From NCBI RefSeq assembly GCF_003665065.1, contig NZ_RCHR01000001.1, positions 186,001 to 250,000 on the forward strand: a DNA stretch of 64,000 nt, read 5' to 3'. Source of the stretch: Oceanobacillus piezotolerans. Its GTDB lineage: Bacteria; Bacillota; Bacilli; Bacillales; Amphibacillaceae. Below are positions 51,173-61,347 of this stretch, piece by piece. The position numbers and the translations under genes were made by a program. Position 1 is the first letter of the stretch. Every line of letters starts with the position of its first letter. Below the pieces are notes generated by a model. That model saw only the letters and a list, made by a program, of their open reading frames with translations, had not been told where the DNA came from and ran no database searches.

Positions 51173-53602
51173 ATGTTAGTATCTTATAATTGGTTAAAAA
51201 ACTATGTGGATTTAGGTGAAATCACACCAGAAGAATTAGCAGAGAAAATAACAAAATCTGGTATTGAAGTAGAAGGTGTCGAATATGTTGCTGAAGAAAG
51301 TGCTGATGTTGTTATCGGCTACGTAGCATCATGTGAGAAGCACCCTGACGCAGACAAGTTAAATCTTTGTCAGGTGAATGTTGGAGAAGAAACGTTACAA
51401 ATTGTGTGTGGTGCACCGAACGTTGAACAAGGTCAAAAGGTGGCCGTTGCAAAACCTGGTGCGAAGCTGCCAGGTGGTATAAAGATTAAAAGAGTAAAGC
51501 TTCGTGGAGTTGAATCAAATGGAATGATTTGTTCATTACAAGAATTAGGAATGGATGAAAAATATATCCCATCCCAATTCGCCGATGGAATTTTCGTTTT
51601 TCCTGAAGATGCCCCTGTTGGAGAAAGTGTCAATACCTATTTAAACTTAGATGACGCAGTTTTAGAACTTGATGTATTAGCAAACCGTGCAGATGCAATG
51701 AGTATGCTTGGTGTTGCTTATGAGGTAGCAGCAATCTTAGGGGAAGATGTGAATTTGCCAGAGGAGTCGGTGACATTCTCTGAGGATGAATCGGCAGAAG
51801 ATTATATATCCGTTAATGTAGATGCAAAGGATCTCAATCCTTATTATGGTGCTTTTTTAATTAAAGACGTAGAAATAAAGCCATCACCTTTATGGATGCG
51901 TAACTATCTAATGGCAGCAGGTATACGTCCGATAAATAATGTTGTTGATATTACCAATTATGTATTAATGGAATACGGTCAACCACTTCATGCCTTCGAT
52001 TACGACCGTTTTAATTCCAAAGAAATTCTTGTCCGCCGTGCGGTTGAGGGCGAAAAAATCGTTACACTTGATGACCAAGAACGGACTCTAACAAGTGATA
52101 TGCTCGTTATAACAAATGGAAGTGTTCCAACAGCGATTGCAGGTGTGATGGGTGGTGCCAATACAGAGGTGGTCGAAGGAACAAAGACAGTGCTCTTGGA
52201 GGCGGCATATTTTGAAGGGTCCTCTATTCGTAAAACGGTAAAAGAGACTGGATTGCGCAGTGAATCAAGTTCCCGATTCGAAAAAGGTGTTGACCCTAAT
52301 CGGGTGAAAAAAGCTGGATTACGTGCATGTCAATTATTGCAACAGTATGCAAATGGTAAGGTACTTACTGGTGTTGCAGAACATGATGATTTAGATAAAG
52401 CAGAGAAAGTAGTGTCTGTAATAACAGATGCGATTAATGAACGTTTGGGGACAGAGATCACTGATAGTGAGTTAGGAGATATTTTCCAACGATTGCAATT
52501 CTCATTTGATCAGAACGAAAACTCATTCACTATTCATGTTCCAACGAGACGAAAGGATATAACGATCTTTGAAGATATGGTAGAAGAAGTTGCCCGTATA
52601 TATGGCTATGATAAGCTTCCCTATACTTTACCACAAGGATCTAATCAAGCTGGGGCACTAACGGGACGTCAACTAGTAAAACGAAGAATAAAGAGGTTTA
52701 TGCAAGGTGCTGGTTTAATGGAGACTTTAACTTATTCCTTAACAAATGAAAAATCAGTGAAGCAATTAATGAGTCCAGAAGTCAAGGCGCAAAATCCTGT
52801 TCCAGTTTCACTTTCTTTACCTATGAGTGAGGATCGTAAATATCTGCGCTTGAGCATCCTGCCAGAATTACTAAAAACATTATCTTATAATGAAGCGAGA
52901 AACCAATCTGACTTGGCTTATTATGAGCTTGGCAGTGTGTTTATTTCTGATGAGACATTATTAACAAAGCAACCTAAAGAGCAATTGCGCTTAGCAGCTG
53001 CTTTAACAGGTAAATGGACGGAGCAGCCATGGCAGCAAGAGAAGAAGGAAGTAGACTTCTTTGTTGCTAAAGGGATTATAGAGGGGTTATTTAACTTCTT
53101 AAATCTCGAGGTAACCTTTAAACCTGCCAAACTTGATAATATGCATCATGGAAGGACCGCGGTTATCGAATTAAACGAGAATACAGTTGGATTTGTAGGT
53201 CAAATTCATCCAACACTTGCAAAAGAGTTGGACTTAAGGGAAACCTATGTAATGGAAGTTAATATTGATTCATTATTATCTGCATTTAATAATGTGCCTT
53301 CTTATGAGGATATTCCAAGATATCCAGCCGTTACTAGAGATATTGCCTTTATCCTCGATAAAGAAACACTTGCTGGTGAAGTGAAGCAAAAGATTAAGGA
53401 AGCAGGTGCTCCATTAGTAAATAGTGTACAGATTTTTGATTTATATGAGGGAGCCAATTTACCAGAAGGAAAGAAATCCATCGCCTATCGCTTGTTATAT
53501 CAAGACCCGAACAAGACGCTTAAAGATGAAGAAGTAGATGCCTCCTATGAGAGAATAATCGAAACAATTAATAGTGAATTTGGAGCATATGTACGTTCCT
53601 AA
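51173..53602 (+). CDS. pheT: Phenylalanine-tRNA ligase subunit beta
   Basis: Structural and editing subunit, 809 residues. N-terminal EMAP/OB-like tRNA-binding domain (about 40-150, VVIGYVASCEKHPDADKLNLCQVNVG), B3/4 editing domain (RPINNVVDITNYVLMEYGQPLHAFDYD), B5 helix-turn-helix, the inactive class II-like core, and the C-terminal ferredoxin-fold anticodon domain (YPAVTRDIAFILDKET). ATG with AAGGAGG upstream. A terminator follows; rnhC, which lies next in B. subtilis, is absent. Confidence 0.97.
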   Translation: MLVSYNWLKNYVDLGEITPEELAEKITKSGIEVEGVEYVAEESADVVIGYVASCEKHPDADKLNLCQVNVGEETLQIVCGAPNVEQGQKVAVAKPGAKLPGGIKIKRVKLRGVESNGMICSLQELGMDEKYIPSQFADGIFVFPEDAPVGESVNTYLNLDDAVLELDVLANRADAMSMLGVAYEVAAILGEDVNLPEESVTFSEDESAEDYISVNVDAKDLNPYYGAFLIKDVEIKPSPLWMRNYLMAAGIRPINNVVDITNYVLMEYGQPLHAFDYDRFNSKEILVRRAVEGEKIVTLDDQERTLTSDMLVITNGSVPTAIAGVMGGANTEVVEGTKTVLLEAAYFEGSSIRKTVKETGLRSESSSRFEKGVDPNRVKKAGLRACQLLQQYANGKVLTGVAEHDDLDKAEKVVSVITDAINERLGTEITDSELGDIFQRLQFSFDQNENSFTIHVPTRRKDITIFEDMVEEVARIYGYDKLPYTLPQGSNQAGALTGRQLVKRRIKRFMQGAGLMETLTYSLTNEKSVKQLMSPEVKAQNPVPVSLSLPMSEDRKYLRLSILPELLKTLSYNEARNQSDLAYYELGSVFISDETLLTKQPKEQLRLAAALTGKWTEQPWQQEKKEVDFFVAKGIIEGLFNFLNLEVTFKPAKLDNMHHGRTAVIELNENTVGFVGQIHPTLAKELDLRETYVMEVNIDSLLSAFNNVPSYEDIPRYPAVTRDIAFILDKETLAGEVKQKIKEAGAPLVNSVQIFDLYEGANLPEGKKSIAYRLLYQDPNKTLKDEEVDASYERIIETINSEFGAYVRS

Positions 53603-53611
53603 TTAAAAATG

Positions 53612-53658
53612 GGTGTATTAAAGGGTAATAAAGTTACTCTTTGAGTACACCTTTTTTT
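53612..53658 (+). terminator. Terminator after pheT
   Basis: GGTGT...TTAAAG...GTAA pairs with TTAC...CTTTGA...ACACC as a long stem with small bulges, then seven T. Confidence 0.8.
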
Positions 53659-53856
53659 AACACATATTTATTCAAAATGATGCCAGGCACTATTGCAGGA
53701 TATAGTGTAGCAGTAAATTGGTCGAACTCTGGCTTTTGCGGTACAACTTTAGATAATTTACGACTATCACTAGTCGCAATAAGTAGAAACTGCTTTTTAA
53801 AACAACAACTTCATGTTAAGATAAAATGTAGAATTCTTATGCAGGGGGCAAGTTTT

Positions 53857-54123
53857 GTGACGGATGAGAAGAAGGACCGTGTAACCGTTGAAATAAATAA
53901 TCGTACATATACCATTGTTGGGGACGAAGAATCAAGCAGTCATGTTCGGCTTGTGGCTAGTCTTGTTGACCAGAAGATGAAGGAAATTCAAGGGACAAAT
54001 AGACATCTGGACACTGCTAATTTGGCAGTATTAACTGCATTAAATACGATGAATGATTATCTGAAATTAAAGGAAGATTATGCAACGCTATTAGGTTCAA
54101 TGAAAAGGAAAGAGGACAAATAG
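53857..54123 (+). CDS. zapA: Cell division protein ZapA
   Basis: FtsZ-bundling protein that stabilises the Z ring. 88 residues from GTG 53857, with AGGGGG 8 bases upstream, giving MTDEKKDRVTVEINNRTYTIVGDEESSSHVRLVASLVDQKMKEI, then a C-terminal coiled coil (LDTANLAVLTALNTMNDYLKLKEDYATLL). A much longer ORF from 53641 starts inside the pheT terminator and is rejected. Next gene (cvpA) starts 3 bases after the stop, so they are coupled, as in B. subtilis yshA-yshB. Confidence 0.93.
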   Translation: MTDEKKDRVTVEINNRTYTIVGDEESSSHVRLVASLVDQKMKEIQGTNRHLDTANLAVLTALNTMNDYLKLKEDYATLLGSMKRKEDK

Positions 54124-54126
54124 ATT

Positions 54127-54672
54127 ATGTTTAATGCTTTATTGATTATTATCTTACTATTTGGTTTTTTTGTAGGATTGAAAAGGGGCTTTATCCTGCA
54201 ATTACTACATTTAATTGGATTTATTGTTGCATTTATTGTTGCAGGGATGTATTACAGTGAATTGGGGAAACAACTTGAAATGTGGATTCCATACCCTGAA
54301 CTGTCTGATGGAGGGGCATGGGCTGACTTCTTACAAAGTCTTCCATTGGAAAATGCTTTTTACAATGCTATTGCGTTTGCCGTCATTTTTTTCGCAACGA
54401 AAATTATTCTTCAGATTATCGCATCTATGTTAGATTTTGTTGCATCCATTCCAATTGTTAATTCAGTAAACAAATTATTGGGAGCTGTACTGGGTTTCCT
54501 TGAGGTTTATTTAATTTTGTTTATACTTATATATATATTAGCTCTTACACCGATCGTTCAAATTCAAGATTGGATTAATAGTTCTAGTGTTGCTCTTTAT
54601 ATTTTGGAACAGACACCATACTTCTCTGAAAAGCTATTTGAGTTATGGTTCAATTACTTAAGTGAAGGATAG
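54127..54672 (+). CDS. yshB: CvpA-family membrane protein
   Basis: 181 residues, four hydrophobic segments (about 1-15, 22-40, 78-98, 115-140), the CvpA family named for a colicin V production gene of E. coli. The motif GLKRGFILQLLHLIGFIVAFIVAGMYY near the N-terminus is conserved. Recent work in other bacteria links CvpA to envelope stress tolerance, but its function in Bacilli is not established. Start ATG 3 bases after zapA; the ribosome site is within the zapA end (GGAAAGAGG). Confidence 0.88.
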   Translation: MFNALLIIILLFGFFVGLKRGFILQLLHLIGFIVAFIVAGMYYSELGKQLEMWIPYPELSDGGAWADFLQSLPLENAFYNAIAFAVIFFATKIILQIIASMLDFVASIPIVNSVNKLLGAVLGFLEVYLILFILIYILALTPIVQIQDWINSSSVALYILEQTPYFSEKLFELWFNYLSEG

Positions 54673-54777
54673 AAAATGAATGGCTGATTCGTCTTATTCG
54701 AGATACGGTTGTATCACAGGTACAATAAGTATGAGATAAGATATCAGTCTTTTTATTTGGAAAGATAGGTGGAAATA

Positions 54778-56502
54778 ATGGCGATTAATAAAAAAGATGT
54801 AATTAAACTACTAGAGAAAATAGCAATATACTTGGAATTAAAAGGAGAAAATCCTTTCAAAATATCCGCATACCGAAAAGCAGCGCAAGCTCTTGAACAA
54901 GATGAGCGCTCGCTTTCAAATATAGATGACTTTACAAAGATAAAAGGAATTGGTAAAGGGACAAGTACGGTTATTCAGGAGTATATTGAAACAGAAAAGT
55001 CAGAGGTACTTTCCAGCTTAGAGCAAGAAGTTCCAGAAGGGTTAGTACCTCTATTAAATCTACCAGGATTGGGTGGGAAAAAGTTATCTAAGTTATATCA
55101 AGAATTAAACGTTATTGATGCTGCATCTTTAAAAACGGCATGTGAAAGTGGAAAGGTAGAAAGTCTTGCAGGTTTTGGAAAGAAAACAGCCGAAAAAATT
55201 CTTCAAGCATTAGAAGATGCCAATAAACGACCTGAAAGGTTACCAATCGCAAATGTTTTACCAGTTGCTGAAAGGATTGAATTATTCTTAAGAGAAATAG
55301 AGGAAGTAAAACGTTTTTCTCTTGCTGGCAGTCTTAGAAGGATGCGAGAAACGGTAAAGGATATTGATTTTATTATTGCAACAGACAAACCTGCACTTGT
55401 TAGAGAACGGTTATTAAGTATGCCTGATATTAAAGAGGTAATTGCGAAAGGCGATACGAAAATATCGGTTACCGTAGAAGCAGGCTATGATATCAATGTC
55501 GATTTTAGATTAGTAACTGAGGATGAATTTATTACAACGTTACATCATTTCACAGGATCTAAGGACCATAATGTAGCGATGAGACAGTTAGCCAAAGAAC
55601 GTGGTGAGAAGATCAGTGAATATGGAGTAGAGGTCGAAGAAACTAATGAAGTTCTTACATTTAAGTCAGAAGCAGATTTCTTTCAACATTTTGGCTTAAC
55701 TTATATTCCACCTGAAGTGAGAGAAAATACAGGTGAGATCGATATATTTAAAGAGCCTAGACAACTAATACAATTAGAAGATATTCAGGGTGATTTGCAT
55801 ATGCATACGACCTGGAGTGATGGTGCACAGTCACTGGAAGAAATGGTGAATGAATGCAGGAACAAAGGATACTCCTATATGGCAGTAACGGATCACTCCA
55901 AGTATTTACGAGTGGCTAATGGATTAGATGAAACGCGTTTAAGAAAACAAAGAGAACAAATTGATTTATTAAATGAGCAATATGAAGATTTTCATATCTT
56001 TGCGGGGGTAGAGATGGATATTCTGCCAGATGGAAGCCTCGATTTCAGCAATGATTTCCTAAAAGAAATGGATTTTGTTATTGGGGCCATCCATTCAAGT
56101 TTCAGCCAAACCGAAGAGCAAATCATGCATCGATTATTCCAAGCATTAGAGAATCCTTATGTATCACTAATTGCACACCCAACTGGAAGATTAATCGGCA
56201 GACGTGAAGGCTATAAAGTAGATGTGGATAAACTAATTGAAAAGGCAAAAGAGACTAACACCGCCTTAGAGATTAATGCCAACCCGAATCGATTAGACTT
56301 ATCTAGCGAATGGGTAAGAAAAGCACAAGATAAAGGAGTGCTATTAGCAATTAATACGGATGCACATAGCTATCCAATGTTAGATCATATGAAATATGGA
56401 GTGGGTACAGCTAGAAGAGGGTGGATTTATCAGGATACTGTGAAAAATACTTGGCCGCTTGAGGAGCTAAAAACCTACTTCAATCGAAATAAAACGTATT
56501 AA
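54778..56502 (+). CDS. polX: DNA polymerase/3'-5' exonuclease PolX
   Basis: Family X repair polymerase with Mn-dependent PHP exonuclease, 574 residues from ATG 54778 (ATAGGTGG 5 bases upstream). N-terminal HhH motifs ([32 protein letters not shown]) precede the polymerase nucleotidyl transferase site with [21 protein letters not shown] and DINVDFRLV (Asp triad). The C-terminal PHP domain has [26 protein letters not shown] and [14 protein letters not shown] with the metal-binding His/Asp residues, and ends [10 protein letters not shown]. In B. subtilis it acts in base excision repair. mutS2 follows after 13 bases. Confidence 0.96.
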   Translation: MAINKKDVIKLLEKIAIYLELKGENPFKISAYRKAAQALEQDERSLSNIDDFTKIKGIGKGTSTVIQEYIETEKSEVLSSLEQEVPEGLVPLLNLPGLGGKKLSKLYQELNVIDAASLKTACESGKVESLAGFGKKTAEKILQALEDANKRPERLPIANVLPVAERIELFLREIEEVKRFSLAGSLRRMRETVKDIDFIIATDKPALVRERLLSMPDIKEVIAKGDTKISVTVEAGYDINVDFRLVTEDEFITTLHHFTGSKDHNVAMRQLAKERGEKISEYGVEVEETNEVLTFKSEADFFQHFGLTYIPPEVRENTGEIDIFKEPRQLIQLEDIQGDLHMHTTWSDGAQSLEEMVNECRNKGYSYMAVTDHSKYLRVANGLDETRLRKQREQIDLLNEQYEDFHIFAGVEMDILPDGSLDFSNDFLKEMDFVIGAIHSSFSQTEEQIMHRLFQALENPYVSLIAHPTGRLIGRREGYKVDVDKLIEKAKETNTALEINANPNRLDLSSEWVRKAQDKGVLLAINTDAHSYPMLDHMKYGVGTARRGWIYQDTVKNTWPLEELKTYFNRNKTY

Positions 56503-56515
56503 AGGAGCAATAGAT

Positions 56516-58858
56516 ATGAATGAACGGATTCTCCGTGTACTAGAATTTCATAAAATAATTGACCAACTGGTCGCACATGCTGCTACGTCAATCGGTAAAG
56601 ACTATGCAGCCAATTTGAAACCGTCATCTAATATTCAGCAAGTAATACAATTACAAAAAGAGACAGATGAAGCAGCGCAGATCATCCGTTTAAATAAAAC
56701 TATTCCTCTTGGTGGCATAACAGATATCCGTCCTAGTATAAAGCGCAGTGAGATAGGTGGAACATTATCTACAACGGAATGCTTGGATGTAGCAAATACC
56801 ATCTATGGAGGAAGACAAGTTAAAACTTTTGTTGAAAATTTAGAGGAAGACCTTCCAATTTTTAAAGAGCTAGTTTCTGCAATTATTCCACTTAGGGATC
56901 TGGAAATACAAATCAAGAGTTGTATTGATGATCACGGCTATGTAATGGATAGTGCGTCACAGAAATTAAGAGGACTCCGTTCAACCATTCGTACCCTTGA
57001 AGCGAGGGTAAGAGAAAAGCTGGAAAATTATACAAGAACAAATAGTAAAATGCTCTCAGATTCGATTGTTACGATTCGTAATGATCGATATGTGCTGCCA
57101 GTTAAACAGGAATACCGAGGATCGATTGGTGGAATTGTACACGATCAATCCGCTTCAGGGCAGACATTATTTATGGAGCCGAAAGCAGTTGTAGACTTAA
57201 ATAATCAGTTACAAGAGACAGTTCTAAACGAAAAACAAGAAATAGATCGGATATTAAAGGAACTCAGTGAACAGATTGCTTTGGAAGCTGATGCTTTGAA
57301 TGATAATGTTCGTATCCTTGCTCAAATTGATTTTATGCATGCTCGGGCATTGCTTGGCAACCAAATGAAAGCTGTAAAACCGGAAATGAATGATGAAGGT
57401 ATCATTCAAATGAAGCAAGCTCGTCATCCACTGATTTCAATGGATGAGGTGGTACCAAATGATATTGAAATAGGTAAAGAATATACTTCTATAGTTATAA
57501 CGGGTCCTAATACAGGCGGGAAAACAGTGACACTAAAGATGGTGGGGCTTTGTACGCTAATGGCACAGGCTGGGCTTCGTGTGCCAGCATTAGATGGTTG
57601 CCGTCTTGCTGTTTTCGATGAAGTATTTGCTGATATTGGGGATGAGCAATCTATAGAGCAAAATCTAAGTACGTTTTCATCGCATATGACTAACATCGTG
57701 GAAATTATGAAGCAAGTAGATCATAAATCTCTTGTATTATTTGATGAACTTGGTTCTGGAACAGATCCTGGGGAAGGTGCTGCACTTGCTATGTCGATCT
57801 TGGATGAAGTGATAGCAAGAGAAGCAAGAGTCATAGCAACAACACACTATCCAGAATTAAAAGCTTATGGCTACAATCGGGAAAATGTGATTAATGCTTC
57901 TGTTGAATTTGATGTAGAATCACTTCAACCAACTTACCGGCTTTTGATTGGGGTACCGGGAAGAAGCAATGCATTTGAGATATCGAAGCGTCTAGGATTA
58001 GATTCCTCTATTATAGAAAGAGCAAAAGGATTAATTGGTCTAGACTCGAAAAATGTGGAAAATATGATCGCTTCTCTTGAGGAATCACAATTAAGCGCGG
58101 AAAGAGATTATCAAAGAGCGCACGAGGTATTAATGGAAAGTGAAAGCATCCGTGAAGAATTGGAAAAAGAGTGGAAACAGATTCAAAACAAGCGTGAAGA
58201 AATTTATAAACGTGCAGAAGATAAAGCAGAGAAAGCAATCAATAAGGCAAAAGAAGAAGCGGAAGCTATTGTGGAGCAAGTAAAACAAATGAAGACCAAT
58301 GTGGATATAAAAGAGCACGAATGGATAGATGCTAAAAAGAGACTAGAGGGTGCAATGCCGAAGCTCGCATCCACACAAAAACCTAAGCAAGTTAAAACCA
58401 GCAGTGAAAAGAATGACTTAAAACCTGGTGATGAAATTAAATTACTTTCTGTTAATCAGAAAGGTGAAGTAATAAAGGAGATAAATGAGAAAGAATACTT
58501 AGTGCAAGTGGGGATTATGAAGCTAAAAGTTAAACGGGATGAGGTACAACTCCTTGGTAAGCCAAAGCAATCGTATGAAAAACCTATCACTACGATAAAA
58601 GGATCAAATTATCATGTAAGCACGGAATTAGATTTGCGTGGTGAGCGCTATGAGGATGCCTTGCTAAAATTAGAAAAATACATTGATGATAGCCTGCTTG
58701 CCGGTTATCCACAAGTATCTATTATTCATGGGAAAGGTACAGGAGCATTAAGAAAAGGTGTGCAGGATTTTGTGAAGAAACATCCAAATATTGCTTCGTC
58801 AAGAACTGGTGAAAATGGAGAAGGTGGGAGTGGCGTGACTGTTATTAAGTTCAAGTAA
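56516..58858 (+). CDS. mutS2: Endonuclease MutS2
   Basis: MutS homologue without mismatch-recognition domain, 780 residues. Core/lever coiled regions (about 1-300), the ABC-type ATPase with Walker [13 protein letters not shown] near residue 330, Walker [20 protein letters not shown], a long coiled coil (about 515-615), a KOW-like region, and the C-terminal Smr nuclease domain ([42 protein letters not shown]). In B. subtilis it also rescues stalled/collided ribosomes. AAAGGAGC upstream of ATG; follows polX in the same operon. Confidence 0.96.
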   Translation: MNERILRVLEFHKIIDQLVAHAATSIGKDYAANLKPSSNIQQVIQLQKETDEAAQIIRLNKTIPLGGITDIRPSIKRSEIGGTLSTTECLDVANTIYGGRQVKTFVENLEEDLPIFKELVSAIIPLRDLEIQIKSCIDDHGYVMDSASQKLRGLRSTIRTLEARVREKLENYTRTNSKMLSDSIVTIRNDRYVLPVKQEYRGSIGGIVHDQSASGQTLFMEPKAVVDLNNQLQETVLNEKQEIDRILKELSEQIALEADALNDNVRILAQIDFMHARALLGNQMKAVKPEMNDEGIIQMKQARHPLISMDEVVPNDIEIGKEYTSIVITGPNTGGKTVTLKMVGLCTLMAQAGLRVPALDGCRLAVFDEVFADIGDEQSIEQNLSTFSSHMTNIVEIMKQVDHKSLVLFDELGSGTDPGEGAALAMSILDEVIAREARVIATTHYPELKAYGYNRENVINASVEFDVESLQPTYRLLIGVPGRSNAFEISKRLGLDSSIIERAKGLIGLDSKNVENMIASLEESQLSAERDYQRAHEVLMESESIREELEKEWKQIQNKREEIYKRAEDKAEKAINKAKEEAEAIVEQVKQMKTNVDIKEHEWIDAKKRLEGAMPKLASTQKPKQVKTSSEKNDLKPGDEIKLLSVNQKGEVIKEINEKEYLVQVGIMKLKVKRDEVQLLGKPKQSYEKPITTIKGSNYHVSTELDLRGERYEDALLKLEKYIDDSLLAGYPQVSIIHGKGTGALRKGVQDFVKKHPNIASSRTGENGEGGSGVTVIKFK

Positions 58859-58914
58859 ATAGCTGGCGTATCTGATTCTTTGATAACACTTTATAAAGGG
58901 ATAGGGTGGTTCTT

Positions 58915-59322
58915 ATGGAAGCATTTTGGGAGAATATCATAGTCATAACAGCTGCTAGATATAGTGTAGTTATTCTTTGTGCAATTGTGTTTTTAGCAAT
59001 TTTTGAAGTCATTACTTCTTATAGCAATTGGGAAGAAATTAAGAAAGGTAATTTTGCAGTCGCAATGGCAACTGGTGGAAAGTTACTCGGAATCGCTATT
59101 ATTTTCCGTTACTCTATTGAGCATAATGATACCATTTTCCAAAGTATTGGATGGGGTCTATTTGGGTTTGTATTATTATTAATTGGTTACGTCATTTTCG
59201 AATTTCTGACCCCAACGATAAAAGTGGATGATGAAATAGGGAAGGGAAATAAAGCTGTCGGTTTTATTTCTATGGTTATTTCAGTTGGATTAGCTTCTGT
59301 TATTGGTGCAAGCATTTATTAA
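58915..59322 (+). CDS. yshE: DUF350 family membrane protein (YshE)
   Basis: 135 residues with four hydrophobic helices (about 11-33, 50-66, 76-98, 112-133) and the DUF350 pattern YSNWEEIKKGNFAVAMATGGKLLGIAIIFRYSI. ATG 58915 with AGGGTGG 6 bases upstream; GTG 58906 lies within that site. DUF350 proteins are often near AIM24/phage-shock genes but have no proven function. Same place as in B. subtilis, between mutS2 and lcfA. A 26-codon gene follows 13 bases later. Confidence 0.88.
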   Translation: MEAFWENIIVITAARYSVVILCAIVFLAIFEVITSYSNWEEIKKGNFAVAMATGGKLLGIAIIFRYSIEHNDTIFQSIGWGLFGFVLLLIGYVIFEFLTPTIKVDDEIGKGNKAVGFISMVISVGLASVIGASIY

Positions 59323-59335
59323 AGGGGGATTCCAA

Positions 59336-59416
59336 ATGGTTTTTGAAAGGCTGGCGAAGATATTGTTTGCAGTCTCCATCATATTTATTATTGCCGGAGT
59401 CATTTATTTTTTATAA
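59336..59416 (+). CDS. 26-residue single-span membrane protein
   Basis: ATG 59336 to TAA 59416 encodes 26 residues: a short charged head (MVFERLAK) and one hydrophobic helix (ILFAVSIIFIIAGVIYFL). AAAGGGGG lies 6 bases upstream, one of the best ribosome sites in the region. It follows yshE by 13 bases, so probably shares its transcript. I do not recognise a named family. A small membrane-complex partner of YshE is a reasonable guess, not shown. Confidence 0.6.
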   Translation: MVFERLAKILFAVSIIFIIAGVIYFL

Positions 59417-59450
59417 ATGGCTTTTTTTTACTTAAATAAATGGCTTCCCA

Positions 59451-59506
59451 AAATTTGACCAAATTTAAGGGGAAAAATAAAATAAAATTTCTAAAAATAG
59501 AAATTT
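59451..59506 (+). promoter_or_regulatory. lcfA promoter with two AAATTT dyads
   Basis: TTGACC (59455-59460), 17 bases, TAAAAT (59478-59483). The -35 lies in the dyad AAATTTG-AC-CAAATTT (59451-59466). A second dyad AAATTTC-8-GAAATTT (59485-59506) lies at the start of the transcript. A TATAAT at 59512-59517 is an alternative -10. No FadR-type TGAATGA box is seen here. Confidence 0.5.
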
Positions 59507-59548
59507 GTCTATATAATGTTTATAATAAGATAAAAAGGGGGGATTCCA

Positions 59549-61231
59549 ATGGAAAGTAAAAAGTGGCATGCACATTATCCTGATACTATTCCGAAAAGTA
59601 TAACATATGCAGAAAAACCATTGCATGCTTTTTTGCAAGAAAGTGCAGAAAGAAACGAGCATAAAAAGGCACTTCATTTTTTGGGGAAAGAAATGACTTA
59701 TGGGGAAGTTTATGGAGAGGCGAAGAAGTTTGCTAGTTATATTCAATCATTGGGAATGAGAAAAGGTGACAAAGTGGCCATCATGCTGCCTAATTGTCCA
59801 CAGGCTGTTATCAGTTATTATGGGACTCTAATGGCTGGTGGAATCGTGGTTCAAACCAACCCGCTTTATACGGAAAGAGAATTAAAATATCAATTATTGG
59901 ATTCTGAAGCAGCATTTATTGTATGTCTGGATATTTTATTACCCAAAGTTTCTAAAGTGAATAATACAGACCTGAAGCATACCATTGTAACAGGGATTAA
60001 AGACTACTTACCTTTCCCGAAAAACCTAATCTATCCATTTATTCAGAGAAAAGAATACAATATGGTTGTAAAGGTATCACAAACGGAAAATACACATGTA
60101 TGGAAGAATATAATGGAGTACGGTATAGGTGATTACGCCGAAGTGGAGGTAGATCCGAAGAGAGATCTAGCTTTACTACAATACACCGGTGGAACAACAG
60201 GGAACCCTAAAGGCGTTATGCTAACTCATTATAATCTTGTAGCAAATGTACAAATGTGTGAAGCATGGTTATATAAAACGAAATATAAGAGCCAGACTGT
60301 TCTAGCTGTTTTACCTTTCTTTCATGTTTATGGGATGACTACTGTAATGAATTTTGCTGTGGTGCAAGCATCTAAGATGGTCTTGATGCCTAAATTTAAC
60401 GCAACTGACATTTTGAAAACGATTGCAAAGCAAAAACCCACGTTATTTCCAGGTGCACCTACCATCTATATTGGACTATTAAACCATCCAGATTTAGATA
60501 AATATGACTTATCCTCTATAGAAGCTTGCCTTAGTGGATCAGCCCCATTACCTATTGAAGTTCAAGAACAGTTTGAAAAGAAAACGGGAGGAAGACTAAT
60601 AGAGGGCTATGGCCTAACAGAGTCATCACCAGTAACACACGCAAACTTCGTATGGGAGAAAAGAGTAAATGGAAGTATAGGTGTACCTTGGCCAGATACA
60701 GATGCAAAAATATTTAGAATGGATTCTGATCAAGAGGAAGCGGAGATTGGAGAAGTAGGAGAGGTAGCCGTAAACGGCCCGCAGATAATGAAGGGATATT
60801 GGAAGAACAAAGAAGAGACAGAGAAAGTGTTAAGAAATGGCTGGCTTTATACTGGTGATTTGGGCTACATGGATGAACAAGGATATTTCTATATTGTTGA
60901 TCGCAAAAAAGATATGATTATTGCAAGTGGCTATAATATATATCCGCGAGAAGTCGAAGAGATATTATATGAGCACGATGCAGTTCAGGAAGCTGTAGTC
61001 GCTGGAATCCCGGATGAATACCGGGGAGAAACAGTAAAAGCTTATATTGTACTAAAAGAAGGAAGAGATATTAGTGAAGAAGAGCTAGATGCCTTTTGCA
61101 GAAAACATTTAGCGGTCTATAAGGTTCCTAAAATATATGAATTTCGCAAGGAGTTACCAAAAACTGCCGTAGGGAAGATATTAAGAAGGAAATTAGTGGA
61201 TGAAGATAAAGAAAAAATATCTCACGCCTAA
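59549..61231 (+). CDS. lcfA: Long-chain fatty-acid-CoA ligase
   Basis: Activates fatty acids to acyl-CoA with ATP at the membrane, the entry to beta-oxidation. 560 residues of the AMP-forming acyl-adenylating family: the AMP motif LLQYTGGTTGNPKGVMLTH, LIEGYGLTESSPVTHAN, the hinge GWLYTGDLGYMDEQGYFYIVDRKKDMIIASGYNIYPREVEE and the catalytic Lys in LPKTAVGKILRRKL are intact. ATG 59549 has AAGGGGGG upstream. First gene of lcfA-fadR-fadB-etfB-etfA, the same order as B. subtilis. Confidence 0.96.
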   Translation: MESKKWHAHYPDTIPKSITYAEKPLHAFLQESAERNEHKKALHFLGKEMTYGEVYGEAKKFASYIQSLGMRKGDKVAIMLPNCPQAVISYYGTLMAGGIVVQTNPLYTERELKYQLLDSEAAFIVCLDILLPKVSKVNNTDLKHTIVTGIKDYLPFPKNLIYPFIQRKEYNMVVKVSQTENTHVWKNIMEYGIGDYAEVEVDPKRDLALLQYTGGTTGNPKGVMLTHYNLVANVQMCEAWLYKTKYKSQTVLAVLPFFHVYGMTTVMNFAVVQASKMVLMPKFNATDILKTIAKQKPTLFPGAPTIYIGLLNHPDLDKYDLSSIEACLSGSAPLPIEVQEQFEKKTGGRLIEGYGLTESSPVTHANFVWEKRVNGSIGVPWPDTDAKIFRMDSDQEEAEIGEVGEVAVNGPQIMKGYWKNKEETEKVLRNGWLYTGDLGYMDEQGYFYIVDRKKDMIIASGYNIYPREVEEILYEHDAVQEAVVAGIPDEYRGETVKAYIVLKEGRDISEEELDAFCRKHLAVYKVPKIYEFRKELPKTAVGKILRRKLVDEDKEKISHA

Positions 61232-61272
61232 ATTGCTTCTCTTTTTTTATTAAAGAGGGGGACTAGCATTTA

Positions 61273-61302
61273 TTGACAGTTCATAATTATCTGACTTACA
61301 AT
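61273..61302 (+). promoter_or_regulatory. Promoter before fadR
   Basis: Perfect TTGACA (61273-61278), 18 bases, TACAAT (61297-61302), directly followed by the FadR box. Confidence 0.78.
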
Positions 61303-61306
61303 ATAA

Positions 61307-61326
61307 ATGAATGATTATTCATTCAT
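61307..61326 (+). promoter_or_regulatory. FadR (TetR-type) operator box
   Basis: ATGAATGA-TTAT-TCATTCAT: perfect 8-base arms. It matches the B. subtilis FadR consensus TGAATGAnTAnTCATTCA at every fixed position and begins 5 bases after the -10, so FadR should repress its own promoter and the downstream fadB-etfBA genes until long-chain acyl-CoA is present. Confidence 0.88.
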
Positions 61327-61347
61327 TATTCAAAGTAGGTGAAGCGA

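Noticed and set aside
53641-53856. N-terminal 72-codon extension of zapA
   Set aside because: It begins in the pheT terminator, has no ribosome site and adds residues absent from the ZapA family. GTG 53857 has AGGGGG at the right distance.
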